Source of the DNA: Polynucleobacter rarus | GTDB taxonomy: Bacteria > Pseudomonadota > Gammaproteobacteria > Burkholderiales > Burkholderiaceae | Length of the DNA: 64,000 nt | NCBI RefSeq assembly: GCF_003072505.1 | Contig: NZ_NTGB01000001.1 | Span: 2,669,622 to 2,733,621 of the forward strand | Reading direction: 5' to 3' | Part shown: piece after piece, positions 24,549 to 32,726 of the stretch | How the letters are laid out: every line of letters begins with the position of its first letter | Numbering within the stretch: position 1 is the stretch's first letter | Translations under genes and position numbers: made by a program | Notes under the pieces: generated by a model | The model's database searches: none | The model's input: only the letters and a program-made list of their open reading frames with translations | Told to the model about the DNA's origin: nothing

Positions 24549-24552
24549 ATGA
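24484..24552 (+). CDS. Possible leader peptide upstream of MBL hydrolase
   Basis: Twenty-two codons reading MLRLRCAKLLLSKFKLKKPF and two more, preceded by AGGAG at eight bases. Its stop overlaps the next gene's ATG as ATGA. It is highly basic. The placement suggests translational coupling, but so short a frame could be chance. Confidence 0.3.
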   Translation: MLRLRCAKLLLSKFKLKKPFKS

Positions 24553-25463
24553 AAAAATTTATATCGTTCAGCCTAGTAGCAATAATTTCAATTGTTAGTT
24601 TATCAACCATTTTTCAACTTGCCGCTGCCAAGGATCAAGAGCTCTCCGGCGGAAAAGTGACTATTATTTATGATGCTTTTGGTAAGCCTTCTGATCTTGA
24701 TCGTGGATGGGGATATTCCGCTTTAGTGGAATATGGCGGTAAGAGAATTCTATTTGATACAGGCGGTCAATATGAGGCATTTAAAGCCAACATCAATAAG
24801 CTAAAAATTGATTTAACTAAACTTGATTTTGTTGTGCTATCACACCGTCATGGCGATCATACCAGCGGATTAGCTTATGTGCTCGAGAAAAACCCAAATG
24901 TCGTTATATACGCTCCTTCTGAAACGGGTTCTTTTGGAACCCCTTTTAGTGCACCGCAAGCACTGCAAAGGAAGGTTGACTCATTACCTGATGATTTACA
25001 GTATTTTGATGGAAAAATTGGCAACGGAGAAGTAGATTCACCATGGAAGAGTGCCAACATCAAACGTATTACTGACATATCAGAGGTGGCGCCAAATATT
25101 TCCTTAATCAGAACGGTATCCGATGTCAAAGGGACACTAGAACTTGCTGAAGTCTCCATGGCAATCAAGACGCCAAAAGGCTTAGCTGTAATCGTCGGTT
25201 GTTCCCATCCAGGGATTGAAAAAATATTGGCTAAGGCGAGCGAAATTAACCCCAATATCTACACTATTGCTGGCGGGCTTCACTTGGTAGATAAATCAGA
25301 TGAGGTAGTAAGACAAACGGTGACGAATTTTAAAGAAAAGTGGAAATTGCAAAGGGTCGCAGCAGGTCACTGTACTGGACATTTCGCCCAAGTGGAAATT
25401 ACGAAGGTGTTTTCTGATAAGCACGATCATTCGGGCTTAGGTGACGTTATTGCTTTACCTTGA
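24549..25463 (+). CDS. Exported metallo-beta-lactamase-fold hydrolase
   Basis: A 304-residue MBL-fold protein with a signal peptide (cleavage near FQLAAAK, residue 28). The metal-binding motif is SHRHGDHTSG; other ligands are in VGCSHPGIEK and AAGHCTGHF. The arrangement matches the MBL subgroup resembling dihydropterin-aminobenzene phosphate synthases found in archaea and bacteria. Their real substrates are mostly unknown, and a periplasmic location argues against a tetrahydromethanopterin role. Confidence 0.85.
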   Translation: MKKFISFSLVAIISIVSLSTIFQLAAAKDQELSGGKVTIIYDAFGKPSDLDRGWGYSALVEYGGKRILFDTGGQYEAFKANINKLKIDLTKLDFVVLSHRHGDHTSGLAYVLEKNPNVVIYAPSETGSFGTPFSAPQALQRKVDSLPDDLQYFDGKIGNGEVDSPWKSANIKRITDISEVAPNISLIRTVSDVKGTLELAEVSMAIKTPKGLAVIVGCSHPGIEKILAKASEINPNIYTIAGGLHLVDKSDEVVRQTVTNFKEKWKLQRVAAGHCTGHFAQVEITKVFSDKHDHSGLGDVIALP

Positions 25464-25537
25464 AAAGCCTTTATTAAACTTCGACAGCCCTTTTGATAAT
25501 GAGTCTGTTGAGGCATTTTTCTAGAGCATTTTGAGTG

Positions 25538-26293
25538 ATGAAAAAAATCTTTGTAGCGCTGAGTGTTTCCCTTCTATTTTTACCATTATTTAGTTTTGCA
25601 CAAAAAGATGTGGAGTTAAGCTGGGAAAAAGCATCAGTTTATTTGCCTGGCAAACTATTTTCTACGACAGTTGAAAAAGTTGAGAGCAATAAGCCGTTAC
25701 CGGTACTGATTTATCTGCATGGTTGTACGGGAATAAATGGTGCTCACGACTTCAGTTGGGCATCCTATATTGCAGATCAGGGTTTTATAGTGATTTTGCC
25801 CGATAGCATGGCTCGACCTGGCAGAATACCTAATTGTGACCCTAAGTTAAAAATAGGTATCAATGCCTTTCCCAATGCAGGTCGCTATCGCCAAGAAGAA
25901 ATTACCTATGCCCTTTCACAGGTATTGAAGAGTCCTTGGGCAGATAAAAATAATATTTTCTTGATGGGACATAGTGAAGGTGGAATGGCAGTAGCTAAAT
26001 CATCCCATCCTGAGTTTGCTGGGAAAATAATCTCTGGCTGGACCTGCATCAATCCTTTATATCCGGCTTATGATGGCATTTATTCACCAAAAAATTTACC
26101 TCTCCTTGCCATTGCATATATTGATGACGAATGGAGAAAAGGCAAGCCTACCGAGGGGCGCTGCGCAGATAAGGCAGAAGGTCGAACTAATTTCAAACAA
26201 ATAGACCTAGAGGGATGGTTTCATAACACCTACGGAAATTCAGAAGCGCGAAAGGGCGTTAAAGAGTTTTTAACTCAATATTTAACAAAATAA
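25538..26293 (+). CDS. Exported dienelactone-hydrolase-like alpha/beta hydrolase
   Basis: A 251-residue protein with a signal peptide (cleavage near FSFAQ, residue 22). Fold features: PVLIYLHGCTGINGAHD (oxyanion region), VILPDSMARPGRIP, nucleophile elbow MGHSEGGMA, Asp in AIAYIDDEW, and the His near GWFHNTY. Ester or lactone hydrolysis in the periplasm is likely. ATG at 25538 is taken over GTG at 25535. A stem-loop (26295-26320) follows the stop. Confidence 0.82.
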   Translation: MKKIFVALSVSLLFLPLFSFAQKDVELSWEKASVYLPGKLFSTTVEKVESNKPLPVLIYLHGCTGINGAHDFSWASYIADQGFIVILPDSMARPGRIPNCDPKLKIGINAFPNAGRYRQEEITYALSQVLKSPWADKNNIFLMGHSEGGMAVAKSSHPEFAGKIISGWTCINPLYPAYDGIYSPKNLPLLAIAYIDDEWRKGKPTEGRCADKAEGRTNFKQIDLEGWFHNTYGNSEARKGVKEFLTQYLTK

Positions 26294-26294
26294 G

Positions 26295-26320
26295 AGTAAA
26301 TGCCTAAAGGGGTATTTACT
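26295..26320 (+). terminator. Stem-loop after dienelactone-like hydrolase
   Basis: Arms AGTAAATGCC and GGTATTTACT pair over ten bases with one G-T wobble and a six-base loop, two bases after the stop codon. There is no T run, so termination may be Rho-assisted. Confidence 0.5.
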
Positions 26321-26438
26321 TAAAGGTCGATAAGGTATCAAGACGCTGGATTAACATAGAACTTAATTCTAATTCTGGGAAGCGCTCTGCAACTTTGCCT
26401 CAAACAAACTATCATCACGTATTAGGATAAAACAATAT

Positions 26439-26627
26439 TTGGGGAAATTTCAATTGACTGATCAGGATCAACGTTGTTGTGGCTCAGGAGTTTGCATTAT
26501 TAATCAACATGGTCAATGCTGGTGTGGCCAAGTTTGGGATGGTAAAGAGATGGTTACTTCGAAGCTAGCTCCCTTGGATTCGGGAAGTAATTCTGATCAA
26601 TCCAATCTGACCGAAAAAAAGAACTGA
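26439..26627 (+). CDS. Small Cys-rich protein
   Basis: A 62-residue product read from TTG at 26439, with six Cys residues in CCGSGVCIINQHGQCWCGQV. The motif looks like a metal- or cluster-binding knuckle rather than a disulfide-rich toxin. Its stop is one base from the GTG start of the DCC-family gene, so the two are likely co-expressed, linking it to thiol or metal chemistry. A weak AGGA lies about ten bases before the TTG. Function unknown. Confidence 0.6.
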   Translation: MGKFQLTDQDQRCCGSGVCIINQHGQCWCGQVWDGKEMVTSKLAPLDSGSNSDQSNLTEKKN

Positions 26628-26628
26628 A

Positions 26629-27015
26629 GTGACAAGTTTACAAAAACTGACTCTCTTCTATGATGGCTTATGTCCTTTATGCGAAGCCGAGATTGTATTT
26701 TTATCAAGAAGAAACCAAGCTGGTTTACTGGACTTTGTTGATGTGAATTCAATCTCATTCTCGCCACAAAGTACCGGATTATCGTGTGAAATAGCACTAG
26801 CCGAAATGTATGGTCAATATGAGGATGGGACGTTAATTAAGGGAGTTGAGGTTTTTGCACAAAGTTATTCAAGAGCAAATCTTCCTGTTCTAGCTTGGAT
26901 TTTTTCTAGAAAAATCCTAAGACCCTTCTTTAATTTAACCTATAAAATATTTGCAAAAAATCGGCACTTTATTTCAAAATTAATTGGCCCAACAATTCGT
27001 AAACTTGTAGGATAG
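26629..27015 (+). CDS. DCC-family (DUF393) thiol-disulfide oxidoreductase-like protein
   Basis: A 128-residue protein with the motif YDGLCPLCEAEIVFL near the N-terminus, which carries the DxxCxxC signature that names the DCC family, and the typical ARANLPVLAWIF-like and FFNLTYKIFAKNR later segments. Members are predicted thioredoxin-like oxidoreductases. GTG start, one base after the Cys-rich protein's stop. Confidence 0.85.
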   Translation: MTSLQKLTLFYDGLCPLCEAEIVFLSRRNQAGLLDFVDVNSISFSPQSTGLSCEIALAEMYGQYEDGTLIKGVEVFAQSYSRANLPVLAWIFSRKILRPFFNLTYKIFAKNRHFISKLIGPTIRKLVG

Positions 27016-27114
27016 TTTTCTTAACTATCTTAGGTGTTACCGGTTCGAATTAGCCCCTTGTATTGTTTATAAGAGCATACTGTAAATGAATGCATAACTT
27101 TATTTTAGGAACTC

Positions 27115-27720
27115 ATGATTGAATTACAAATTTGGGGCGACTTTGAATGCCCGTTTTCTTATCTTCAAACTATTGTTTTGTTGAAATTAAAAGAAAAATA
27201 TAAAGAAAGAATCGTCATCGACTGGAGATCGGTCGAGATGAATACCCGTGAGAATTTCACGACTCCTTCTGAGGAATACATCAAAAACTTAGAAATTGCT
27301 TCTAAAGAGTTCATCGCTCAGGAAAATCATATCAGTTTTTTTAAGCCTAAAACGCTACCAAACATAAGACTTGCCCAGGAAAGTATTCACTATGCAAATA
27401 CTCAACTGAAGTCCTTGGAAATGGCAAATGCGATATTTAATGCATTCTTTAATCACGGAATTGACATCAGTGATCAAGATGAAATTTTAGATATCGGAAA
27501 AAGTATTGATTTAGATAATAAGGAATTAAACAAGGCGCTTGATGATGCGCTTTTTACAGAACAAGTCCTTCTTGATGAGAAAGAATTTAAAACTTTAGGA
27601 TTCCCAGCAATACCAGCAATGATGATTGGTGAGAAAGACTTCTCGCCACGAAGCTTTATGCCTGTAGTTGGTTACACAACCTATTCAGAATTAGATCAAA
27701 TTATTTCAAAAATCCAATAA
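27115..27720 (+). CDS. DsbA-family oxidoreductase (FrnE/HCCA-isomerase type)
   Basis: A 201-residue cytoplasmic DsbA-fold protein. The usual redox site is reduced to CPFS (residues 12-15), keeping only the first Cys. The cis-Pro loop is FPAIPAMMIG. The helical insertion (residues 60-150) and overall length match the FrnE/2-hydroxychromene-2-carboxylate isomerase group. A monothiol site suggests a glutathione-dependent isomerase or reductase rather than a disulfide oxidant. No signal peptide is seen. Confidence 0.82.
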   Translation: MIELQIWGDFECPFSYLQTIVLLKLKEKYKERIVIDWRSVEMNTRENFTTPSEEYIKNLEIASKEFIAQENHISFFKPKTLPNIRLAQESIHYANTQLKSLEMANAIFNAFFNHGIDISDQDEILDIGKSIDLDNKELNKALDDALFTEQVLLDEKEFKTLGFPAIPAMMIGEKDFSPRSFMPVVGYTTYSELDQIISKIQ

Positions 27721-27753
27721 GCGACGCATCTCCTCACGTAATGGTGAGAGCTT

Positions 27754-28713
27754 TTAGACAAAATATTTAGCTATAGCGATATAGATTGGAATGCCAAAAA
27801 TAATATTTAAAGGGAAGGTGATCCCCAATGACATTCCCATGTACAAGGCCGGACTCACTTCAGGCATTGCTTGACGCAGAACTGCTGGAACTGCAATATA
27901 CGAGGCACTAGCCGCCAAAATCATTAAGAGAATCGTATCACCCAAGGGTATATTTAATAAATGACATAAGCTTAGAGTGATCAAGGCATGTACTGGCGGA
28001 GCACCAAAGGCATAAACCAAAGTTATTAAAGGTTTACCTTTAATTTCACCTAGACTTTTTGATGCCAGTAACCCCATATCTAACAAAAAGAAAGCTAATA
28101 GACCTTTAAACAAATCTATTGAAAAAGGTGCCATGACTTTTTGACCAGCATCGCCAGATATAAGTCCTATTACTAAAGCGCCTAATAAAAGGAGTTGACC
28201 ACCATCAGTAAAGGACTCATGAAATACTTTGCCTAATGAAATTGGCGCTCTTGAATTATGTGGAGATTGTTGCCGAATGCGGTTAGCAAGAATAATGGCA
28301 ATGATGATGGCGGGGGACTCCATGAGTGCCATCGCTGCGGCCATATGACCGCCATAACTAATTCCTAATTGATCTAAAACTTGCGTGGTTGTAATGAACG
28401 TTACAGCACTGATTGAACCATAGGTGGCGGCAATCGCAGCAGCATCCAATTTTGCAAGTTTACTTTTTAAGAAACTATAGCTAAGAAGGGGAATGCAAAT
28501 CGCTAAAAAAATAGCAAGTGCAATGCTCATCATAATTTCGGGAGTAAAACCTGATTTATTTAAAGCAAAGCCCCCCTTTAACCCAAGAGCCATTAATAGG
28601 TAAAGGGATAGAAATCTGGAAATTTGCGGTGGAATCTCTAAATTTGACTTCACTAAGCCAGCAAATATGCCAAAGATAAAAAAGAGGATGGTGGGGTCTA
28701 GCAAAATATTCAT
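27754..28713 (-). CDS. sbtA: SbtA-like sodium-dependent bicarbonate transporter
   Basis: A 319-residue protein with about ten membrane helices and the family's inverted repeat: SRFLSLYLLMALGLKGGFAL in the first half and LFKGLLAFFLLDMGLLASKS in the second. ATYGSISAVTFITTTQVL is another conserved block. SbtA imports bicarbonate with sodium in cyanobacteria and many heterotrophs. The divergently transcribed LysR regulator at 28797 resembles CbbR/CmpR types that control carbon uptake, which supports the call. No SbtB (PII-like) gene follows. Confidence 0.85.
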   Translation of the reverse strand: MNILLDPTILFFIFGIFAGLVKSNLEIPPQISRFLSLYLLMALGLKGGFALNKSGFTPEIMMSIALAIFLAICIPLLSYSFLKSKLAKLDAAAIAATYGSISAVTFITTTQVLDQLGISYGGHMAAAMALMESPAIIIAIILANRIRQQSPHNSRAPISLGKVFHESFTDGGQLLLLGALVIGLISGDAGQKVMAPFSIDLFKGLLAFFLLDMGLLASKSLGEIKGKPLITLVYAFGAPPVHALITLSLCHLLNIPLGDTILLMILAASASYIAVPAVLRQAMPEVSPALYMGMSLGITFPLNIIFGIPIYIAIAKYFV

Positions 28714-28796
28714 ATATTGTCCTTTAAGGCCATCTTAGAGGCGTTAATATATAAAGTAAAATTGATATTTAAATAGTTTTATATAGGTAAATATCT
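28714..28796. promoter_or_regulatory. Divergent promoter region, sbtA/LysR
   Basis: An 83-base AT-rich gap between two genes pointing apart, the usual place for a LysR-type operator. TATATAAAGTAAAAT and AGTTTTATATA (28748-28786) form an imperfect inverted repeat. The exact operator cannot be fixed by eye. Confidence 0.5.
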
Positions 28797-29690
28797 ATGA
28801 ACATTACTTTTAGACAATTAAGACTATTTCTGGCCTTGGCAGAAACTGGTAGTGTGAGTGCTGCCGCTCGAATGGTTCATGTTGCCCAGCCTACTGCATC
28901 AATGGGTTTAAAAGAAATTACTGATACAGTTGGGGTGCCACTTTATGAAGTCGTGGCTAGGAAAGTACACTTAACTCAAATGGGCTTAGAGTTAGTTAAA
29001 ACTGCAAGAGCCATTTCAGGCGAATGGGAAACATTTGAACAACAAGTTCATGGCATCAAAGGGTTAACGCGAGGTAAGCTAAAAGTAGCCGTGGTGAGCA
29101 CAGCAAAATATTTTATCCCCAGAATATTGGGAACGTTTTGTGAAAAGTATCCAGAGATAGAAATTTCTTTAGAGGTGCTCAACCGTGATGGAGTGGTTAA
29201 ACGACTTGAAGAAAATCTCGATGATCTGTACATCATGTCTCAGCCGCCATTAAATATCGAAATTAATGATGAAGTTTTTATGCCGAATCCTTTAATTCTG
29301 ATAGCACCCAAAGACCATGCATTTGCAAAGAAAAAGTCGATTGATCTTATTTCATTAAAGAATGAAAAATTCATCTTCAGAGAAAAGGGCTCTGGAACAA
29401 GAATGACAACTGATGCGCACTTTAAAAAGTTAAAGTTCAAAGCAGAAGTGCGCTTAGAACTTGGAAGTAACGAAGCTATTAAACAAGCTGTGATTGGCGG
29501 TTTAGGGCTTGCGGTACTCTCAAAATACTCTTTAGTAGATCAAGATGAAATTGTTATCCTACGATGTAAAGAGTTTCCAATCGAGTCTAGTTGGCATATT
29601 GTAAGTCCGAGAGGTAAAAGATTATCCCCAATCGCGACGGTATTTAAAGAGCATTTATTAAGTAAAAATTCTTTAACTGGGCGAACTTAG
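28797..29690 (+). CDS. LysR-family regulator, CbbR/CmpR-like
   Basis: A 297-residue LysR regulator. The helix-turn-helix (residues 2-60) reads [20 protein letters not shown] then [11 protein letters not shown]. The effector domain begins about residue 90 ([20 protein letters not shown]) and includes [10 protein letters not shown], as in CbbR. It very likely controls the divergent sbtA gene and itself. Its 3' end overlaps the convergent arsH gene by four bases. Confidence 0.87.
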   Translation: MNITFRQLRLFLALAETGSVSAAARMVHVAQPTASMGLKEITDTVGVPLYEVVARKVHLTQMGLELVKTARAISGEWETFEQQVHGIKGLTRGKLKVAVVSTAKYFIPRILGTFCEKYPEIEISLEVLNRDGVVKRLEENLDDLYIMSQPPLNIEINDEVFMPNPLILIAPKDHAFAKKKSIDLISLKNEKFIFREKGSGTRMTTDAHFKKLKFKAEVRLELGSNEAIKQAVIGGLGLAVLSKYSLVDQDEIVILRCKEFPIESSWHIVSPRGKRLSPIATVFKEHLLSKNSLTGRT

Positions 29691-30370
29691 ATGTTTTGGC
29701 CTTTCTCTTTTCGCTCGCTATAGCGATCGGTAAGATAACTAGACACATACCTAGTTAACAAAGTAAATTTAACCAACTCTTCCATGACATCAACAACCCG
29801 ATCATAATTAGCGGAGGGCCTCATGCGGTTATCATCGTCAAACTCTAGGTATGCTTTGGGGACTGATGATTGATTCGGGATGGTGATCATCCTCATCCAT
29901 CTACCCAGAATTCTCATTTGGTTAACAGCATTAAAAGATTGTGAACCACCACTTACTTGTAATAAAGCTAAAGTCTTGCCTTGTGAGGGTCGAATAGAGC
30001 CGATACTCAAAGGGATCCAATCAATTTGAGATTTCATAAGACCTGTCATAGCACCATGACGCTCGGGACTACTCCAAACCATGCCTTCTGCCCATTGCAC
30101 GAGTTCTCTGAGTTCCACAACTTTAGGATGTGTTTCAGGAGCGTCGTCTACCTGAGGTAACCCCTTTGGATTAAAGAATCGTGTTTCACAGTCCATCGAC
30201 TTCAATATTCTTTCTGCTTCTTCTGCTAAAAGACGACTAAAGGATCTTTCTCTTAATGAACCATATAAAAGTAATATCTTTGGCGAATGATTTTGCATGG
30301 CATAGCTTTGAAATTCTTCAAGACTTGGTTTGTTAAAAAGAGCTTTATCAATATTGGGTAGATCGTTCAT
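29687..30370 (-). CDS. arsH: ArsH-type NADPH-dependent FMN oxidoreductase
   Basis: A 227-residue flavodoxin-like reductase. [15 protein letters not shown] is the FMN phosphate loop, [20 protein letters not shown] the ArsH signature, and [18 protein letters not shown] another conserved segment. ArsH oxidises trivalent methyl- and aromatic arsenicals. It is divergent from arsR, with an 82-base gap that contains the ArsR operator. Confidence 0.93.
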   Translation of the reverse strand: MNDLPNIDKALFNKPSLEEFQSYAMQNHSPKILLLYGSLRERSFSRLLAEEAERILKSMDCETRFFNPKGLPQVDDAPETHPKVVELRELVQWAEGMVWSSPERHGAMTGLMKSQIDWIPLSIGSIRPSQGKTLALLQVSGGSQSFNAVNQMRILGRWMRMITIPNQSSVPKAYLEFDDDNRMRPSANYDRVVDVMEELVKFTLLTRYVSSYLTDRYSERKEKGQNI

Positions 30371-30430
30371 AAATAGAGGTGTGAATTAACGTAGAACATC
30401 AATTAGAAACCATTATTTAAAAAATGAAAT

Positions 30431-30454
30431 ATATTTCCATATAATTGGAAATAT
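30431..30454. promoter_or_regulatory. ArsR operator/promoter overlapping the arsR start
   Basis: Perfect nine-base arms ATATTTCCA and TGGAAATAT around TATAAT. The central TATAAT is a consensus -10 box, and the right arm includes the first two bases of the arsR start codon (ATG at 30453). If transcription starts six to eight bases after the -10 box, the message begins at or next to the ATG and is leaderless. A repressor on this site would cover the promoter of arsR and could reach the arsH side. Confidence 0.75.
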
Positions 30455-30782
30455 GAAAAATTCAAATGCTATCTCCGCATTCTTGGCTCTTGGCCAAGAA
30501 ACGCGTTTAAATGTATTTCGTCTCATCGTTCAGCGGGGCGATGTGGGTTTAACACCGAGTGATTTGATTGAAAAACTAGGCATTCCAAATGCCACTCTCA
30601 GTTTTCACTTAAAGGATTTGGTTGATGCTGAACTATTATTGGTTGAGCGTCAGGGACGTAACATGATTTATCGCCCTAACGCTGAGCTAGTTCAAAAATT
30701 AAGTGCGTTCCTGTTAGAAAACTGTTGTGGTGGCAAACCCTGCATTCCTGTTCAAACTTTGAAGAAAGCTAAAGTTAAATGA
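30453..30782 (+). CDS. arsR: ArsR-family arsenic-responsive repressor
   Basis: A 109-residue winged-helix repressor. The helix-turn-helix is LIEKLGIPNATLSFHLKDLV; the Cys cluster is C91, C92 and C97 (ENCCGGKPC), a C-terminal As(III)-binding arrangement found in some ArsR groups rather than the ELCVCDL of E. coli ArsR. It represses the operon until arsenite binds. No ribosome site is present before the ATG, which fits a leaderless message. arsC overlaps by ATGA. Confidence 0.92.
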   Translation: MKNSNAISAFLALGQETRLNVFRLIVQRGDVGLTPSDLIEKLGIPNATLSFHLKDLVDAELLLVERQGRNMIYRPNAELVQKLSAFLLENCCGGKPCIPVQTLKKAKVK

Positions 30783-31255
30783 GCCAATACAACATTCTTT
30801 TTTTGTGTACCCATAATTCTGCACGTTCGGTATTAGGAGAAGCTCTAGCATCTACCCATCCAAGCGGTAAGTTTGTAGGGTATTCTGCGGGATCAACCCC
30901 TGGAACTTCCATTAATCCGTTTGCTCGAGAACTAGCTATAGAGATGGGTTATGACGCAAGCAAGCTACGATCTAAGTCATGGGACGAATTTGGATTACCT
31001 GATGCACCCAAAATGGATTTCATCATTACTGTTTGTGACAACGCCGCAGGTGAAGTTTGTCCCTATTGGCCTGGTAAACCAGCTTCCGCTCATTGGGGGT
31101 TTCCTGACCCATCTCAAGTCCAGGGCACGGATGAAGATAAAAGATCTGCATTTAGAGAAGTCATGTTGGGCCTTAAAAAACGGATTGATCTTTTAGCAGG
31201 TGCTTCATTAGAAAGCTTAGATGCGAAAAGTCTAAAAGAGATTCACACAAAATGA
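30779..31255 (+). CDS. arsC: Arsenate reductase, low-molecular-weight phosphatase type
   Basis: A 158-residue reductase of the LMW-phosphatase fold. The P-loop CTHNSARS (Cys10) binds arsenate, and VCDNAAGEVCPYWPG carries the second Cys pair region, with HWGFPDPS as the Asp loop. It reduces arsenate to arsenite for efflux. ATGA overlap with both arsR before it and aqpS after it. Confidence 0.93.
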   Translation: MSQYNILFLCTHNSARSVLGEALASTHPSGKFVGYSAGSTPGTSINPFARELAIEMGYDASKLRSKSWDEFGLPDAPKMDFIITVCDNAAGEVCPYWPGKPASAHWGFPDPSQVQGTDEDKRSAFREVMLGLKKRIDLLAGASLESLDAKSLKEIHTK

Positions 31256-31902
31256 TGAAATCTTATCTAGCAGAATTTATTGGAACTGCATTACTATTAG
31301 CTATAGTAGCTGGGTCAGGCATCATGGGTGAGTCACTAGGTGCTGGAAATGCAGCCGTCGCACTTCTTGGAAACAGTATTGCTACAGGAGCGGGGTTATA
31401 CGCTCTGATTACCTTGCTTGGCCCTATCTCCGGTGCTCACTTCAATCCAGTTGTCAGTTTGATGTTTTGGAAGTTGGGCCACCTTAACTTGAAAAAGATG
31501 CTTGGTTACTGGGTCTGTCAGTTCACTGGTGCAATCGCAGGCATATGGATAACGCACTTGATGTTTGGCTTAACTATTATTCAAGAGTCAACGAAGGTCA
31601 GAACGGGTGTGGGGATTTGGGTCAGTGAAATAATCTCCACACTTGTATTACTCTCAGTCATTCGTATTGGTGATCAAGAGGCAAAAGATAAGGTGCCTAT
31701 GCTGGTCGCCTTGACCGTTACAGCGGGTTATTGGTTTACTTCGTCCACATTCTTTGCTAATCCTGCGGTTGCTTTCGCAAGAAGCTTCACTAATACCTTT
31801 GTCGGCATTGCTCCCCATGATGTTTACGGATTTTGGATTGGTGAGATGTTGGCAGCCTTGCTGATGATTGGATTATTTTGTCGTTCAAAACGACAGCCCT
31901 GA
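31252..31902 (+). CDS. aqpS: Aquaporin-family arsenite channel AqpS
   Basis: A 216-residue MIP-family channel with two NPA-type boxes, HFNPVVS (a variant NPV) and FANPAVAFAR. Six hydrophobic helices fit the family. Its position directly after arsC, overlapping by ATGA, matches the arsR-arsC-aqpS layout in which AqpS lets arsenite leave down its gradient instead of an ArsB pump. No arsB or acr3 gene is in the window. Confidence 0.88.
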   Translation: MMKSYLAEFIGTALLLAIVAGSGIMGESLGAGNAAVALLGNSIATGAGLYALITLLGPISGAHFNPVVSLMFWKLGHLNLKKMLGYWVCQFTGAIAGIWITHLMFGLTIIQESTKVRTGVGIWVSEIISTLVLLSVIRIGDQEAKDKVPMLVALTVTAGYWFTSSTFFANPAVAFARSFTNTFVGIAPHDVYGFWIGEMLAALLMIGLFCRSKRQP

Positions 31903-31922
31903 GGAAATTTAACTAGAAAAAT

Positions 31923-32678
31923 TTAGTCGAAATTAAATGAGGCAATCATTTTGAGTACCCAACTATCGCTTGAAGAGGTTAAGCCTTTGCCGATACCAAA
32001 ATGAAAAAGTGATGTCCCATGTTTGACGTTCGTCACTAAGTAAGCCGTATTAGGTTGTTGAGAAATGGTATTCAAGCTTTTAATTGGTAAATTATCAGTA
32101 TAGTATTCAACTCCCAAATCAAGCGTATGGTTAAAGCTGTGGGTCACTTTTGCAGACGGAGAAAAACTGACGTAACTTGTTTTATTCAAGGTCACATCAA
32201 TACTTGGATTAATCACAAATCGCCAATCCTGAAGTTGCATTGCTACGATTGGTGTAACTTCGTAAAAAACGGTATCTTCCCCACCAATATCTTTAAGGTA
32301 ATTGATTTCGTTTTTTACACCGTAATGCCACAACCCTTTTTCGTCGTGAGTGGGAACGTACAGATGGCTAATTTTTCCGCCATTGAAAAAATTATCCCCA
32401 TTGTAATTACTGAGATAAACATTGATACCCAACTCACTATTCTGAGAGATTCCATATCCATATTCAAGCCTTGTTTGAAAGACATTCGTTTTTTGATTTG
32501 GTGAAAGAAACGCTGGATAAAGGTTCGTTTCGATTTCATAAGCAGACTGCTGATATTCTGCAATTAACTCGTCGTGCACCTTGATTTCAAAAGGGGCACT
32601 ATGGCTATAAAAACTTGTAAACAAAAGCAATAAGATGCTTTTTTTAAAAATTTTAGGATTGATCAAGAGGCAAGACAT
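31923..32678 (-). CDS. Secreted protein, likely small beta-barrel
   Basis: A 251-residue protein with a signal peptide (cleavage near YSHSAPF, residue 28). Alternating strands such as TRLEYGYGISQNSELGINVY, and a final strand ending in Phe-Asp (SWVLKMIASFNFD), suggest an outer-membrane barrel. It contains Tyr- and Asn-rich turns. No family is assigned. It lies just downstream of porin 3 on the same strand, 48 bases apart, and may be co-transcribed. Confidence 0.65.
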   Translation of the reverse strand: MSCLLINPKIFKKSILLLLFTSFYSHSAPFEIKVHDELIAEYQQSAYEIETNLYPAFLSPNQKTNVFQTRLEYGYGISQNSELGINVYLSNYNGDNFFNGGKISHLYVPTHDEKGLWHYGVKNEINYLKDIGGEDTVFYEVTPIVAMQLQDWRFVINPSIDVTLNKTSYVSFSPSAKVTHSFNHTLDLGVEYYTDNLPIKSLNTISQQPNTAYLVTNVKHGTSLFHFGIGKGLTSSSDSWVLKMIASFNFD

Positions 32679-32726
32679 TGAATAATAAGAAGGTGGTTAG
32701 GAAATAATCATAAACGCATTAGATGA

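Noticed and set aside
27028..27056. Possible tRNA fragment GGTGTTACCGGTTCGAATTA
   Set aside because: Match to the T arm is poor and no anticodon, acceptor or hairpin relic is present, so chance cannot be excluded.
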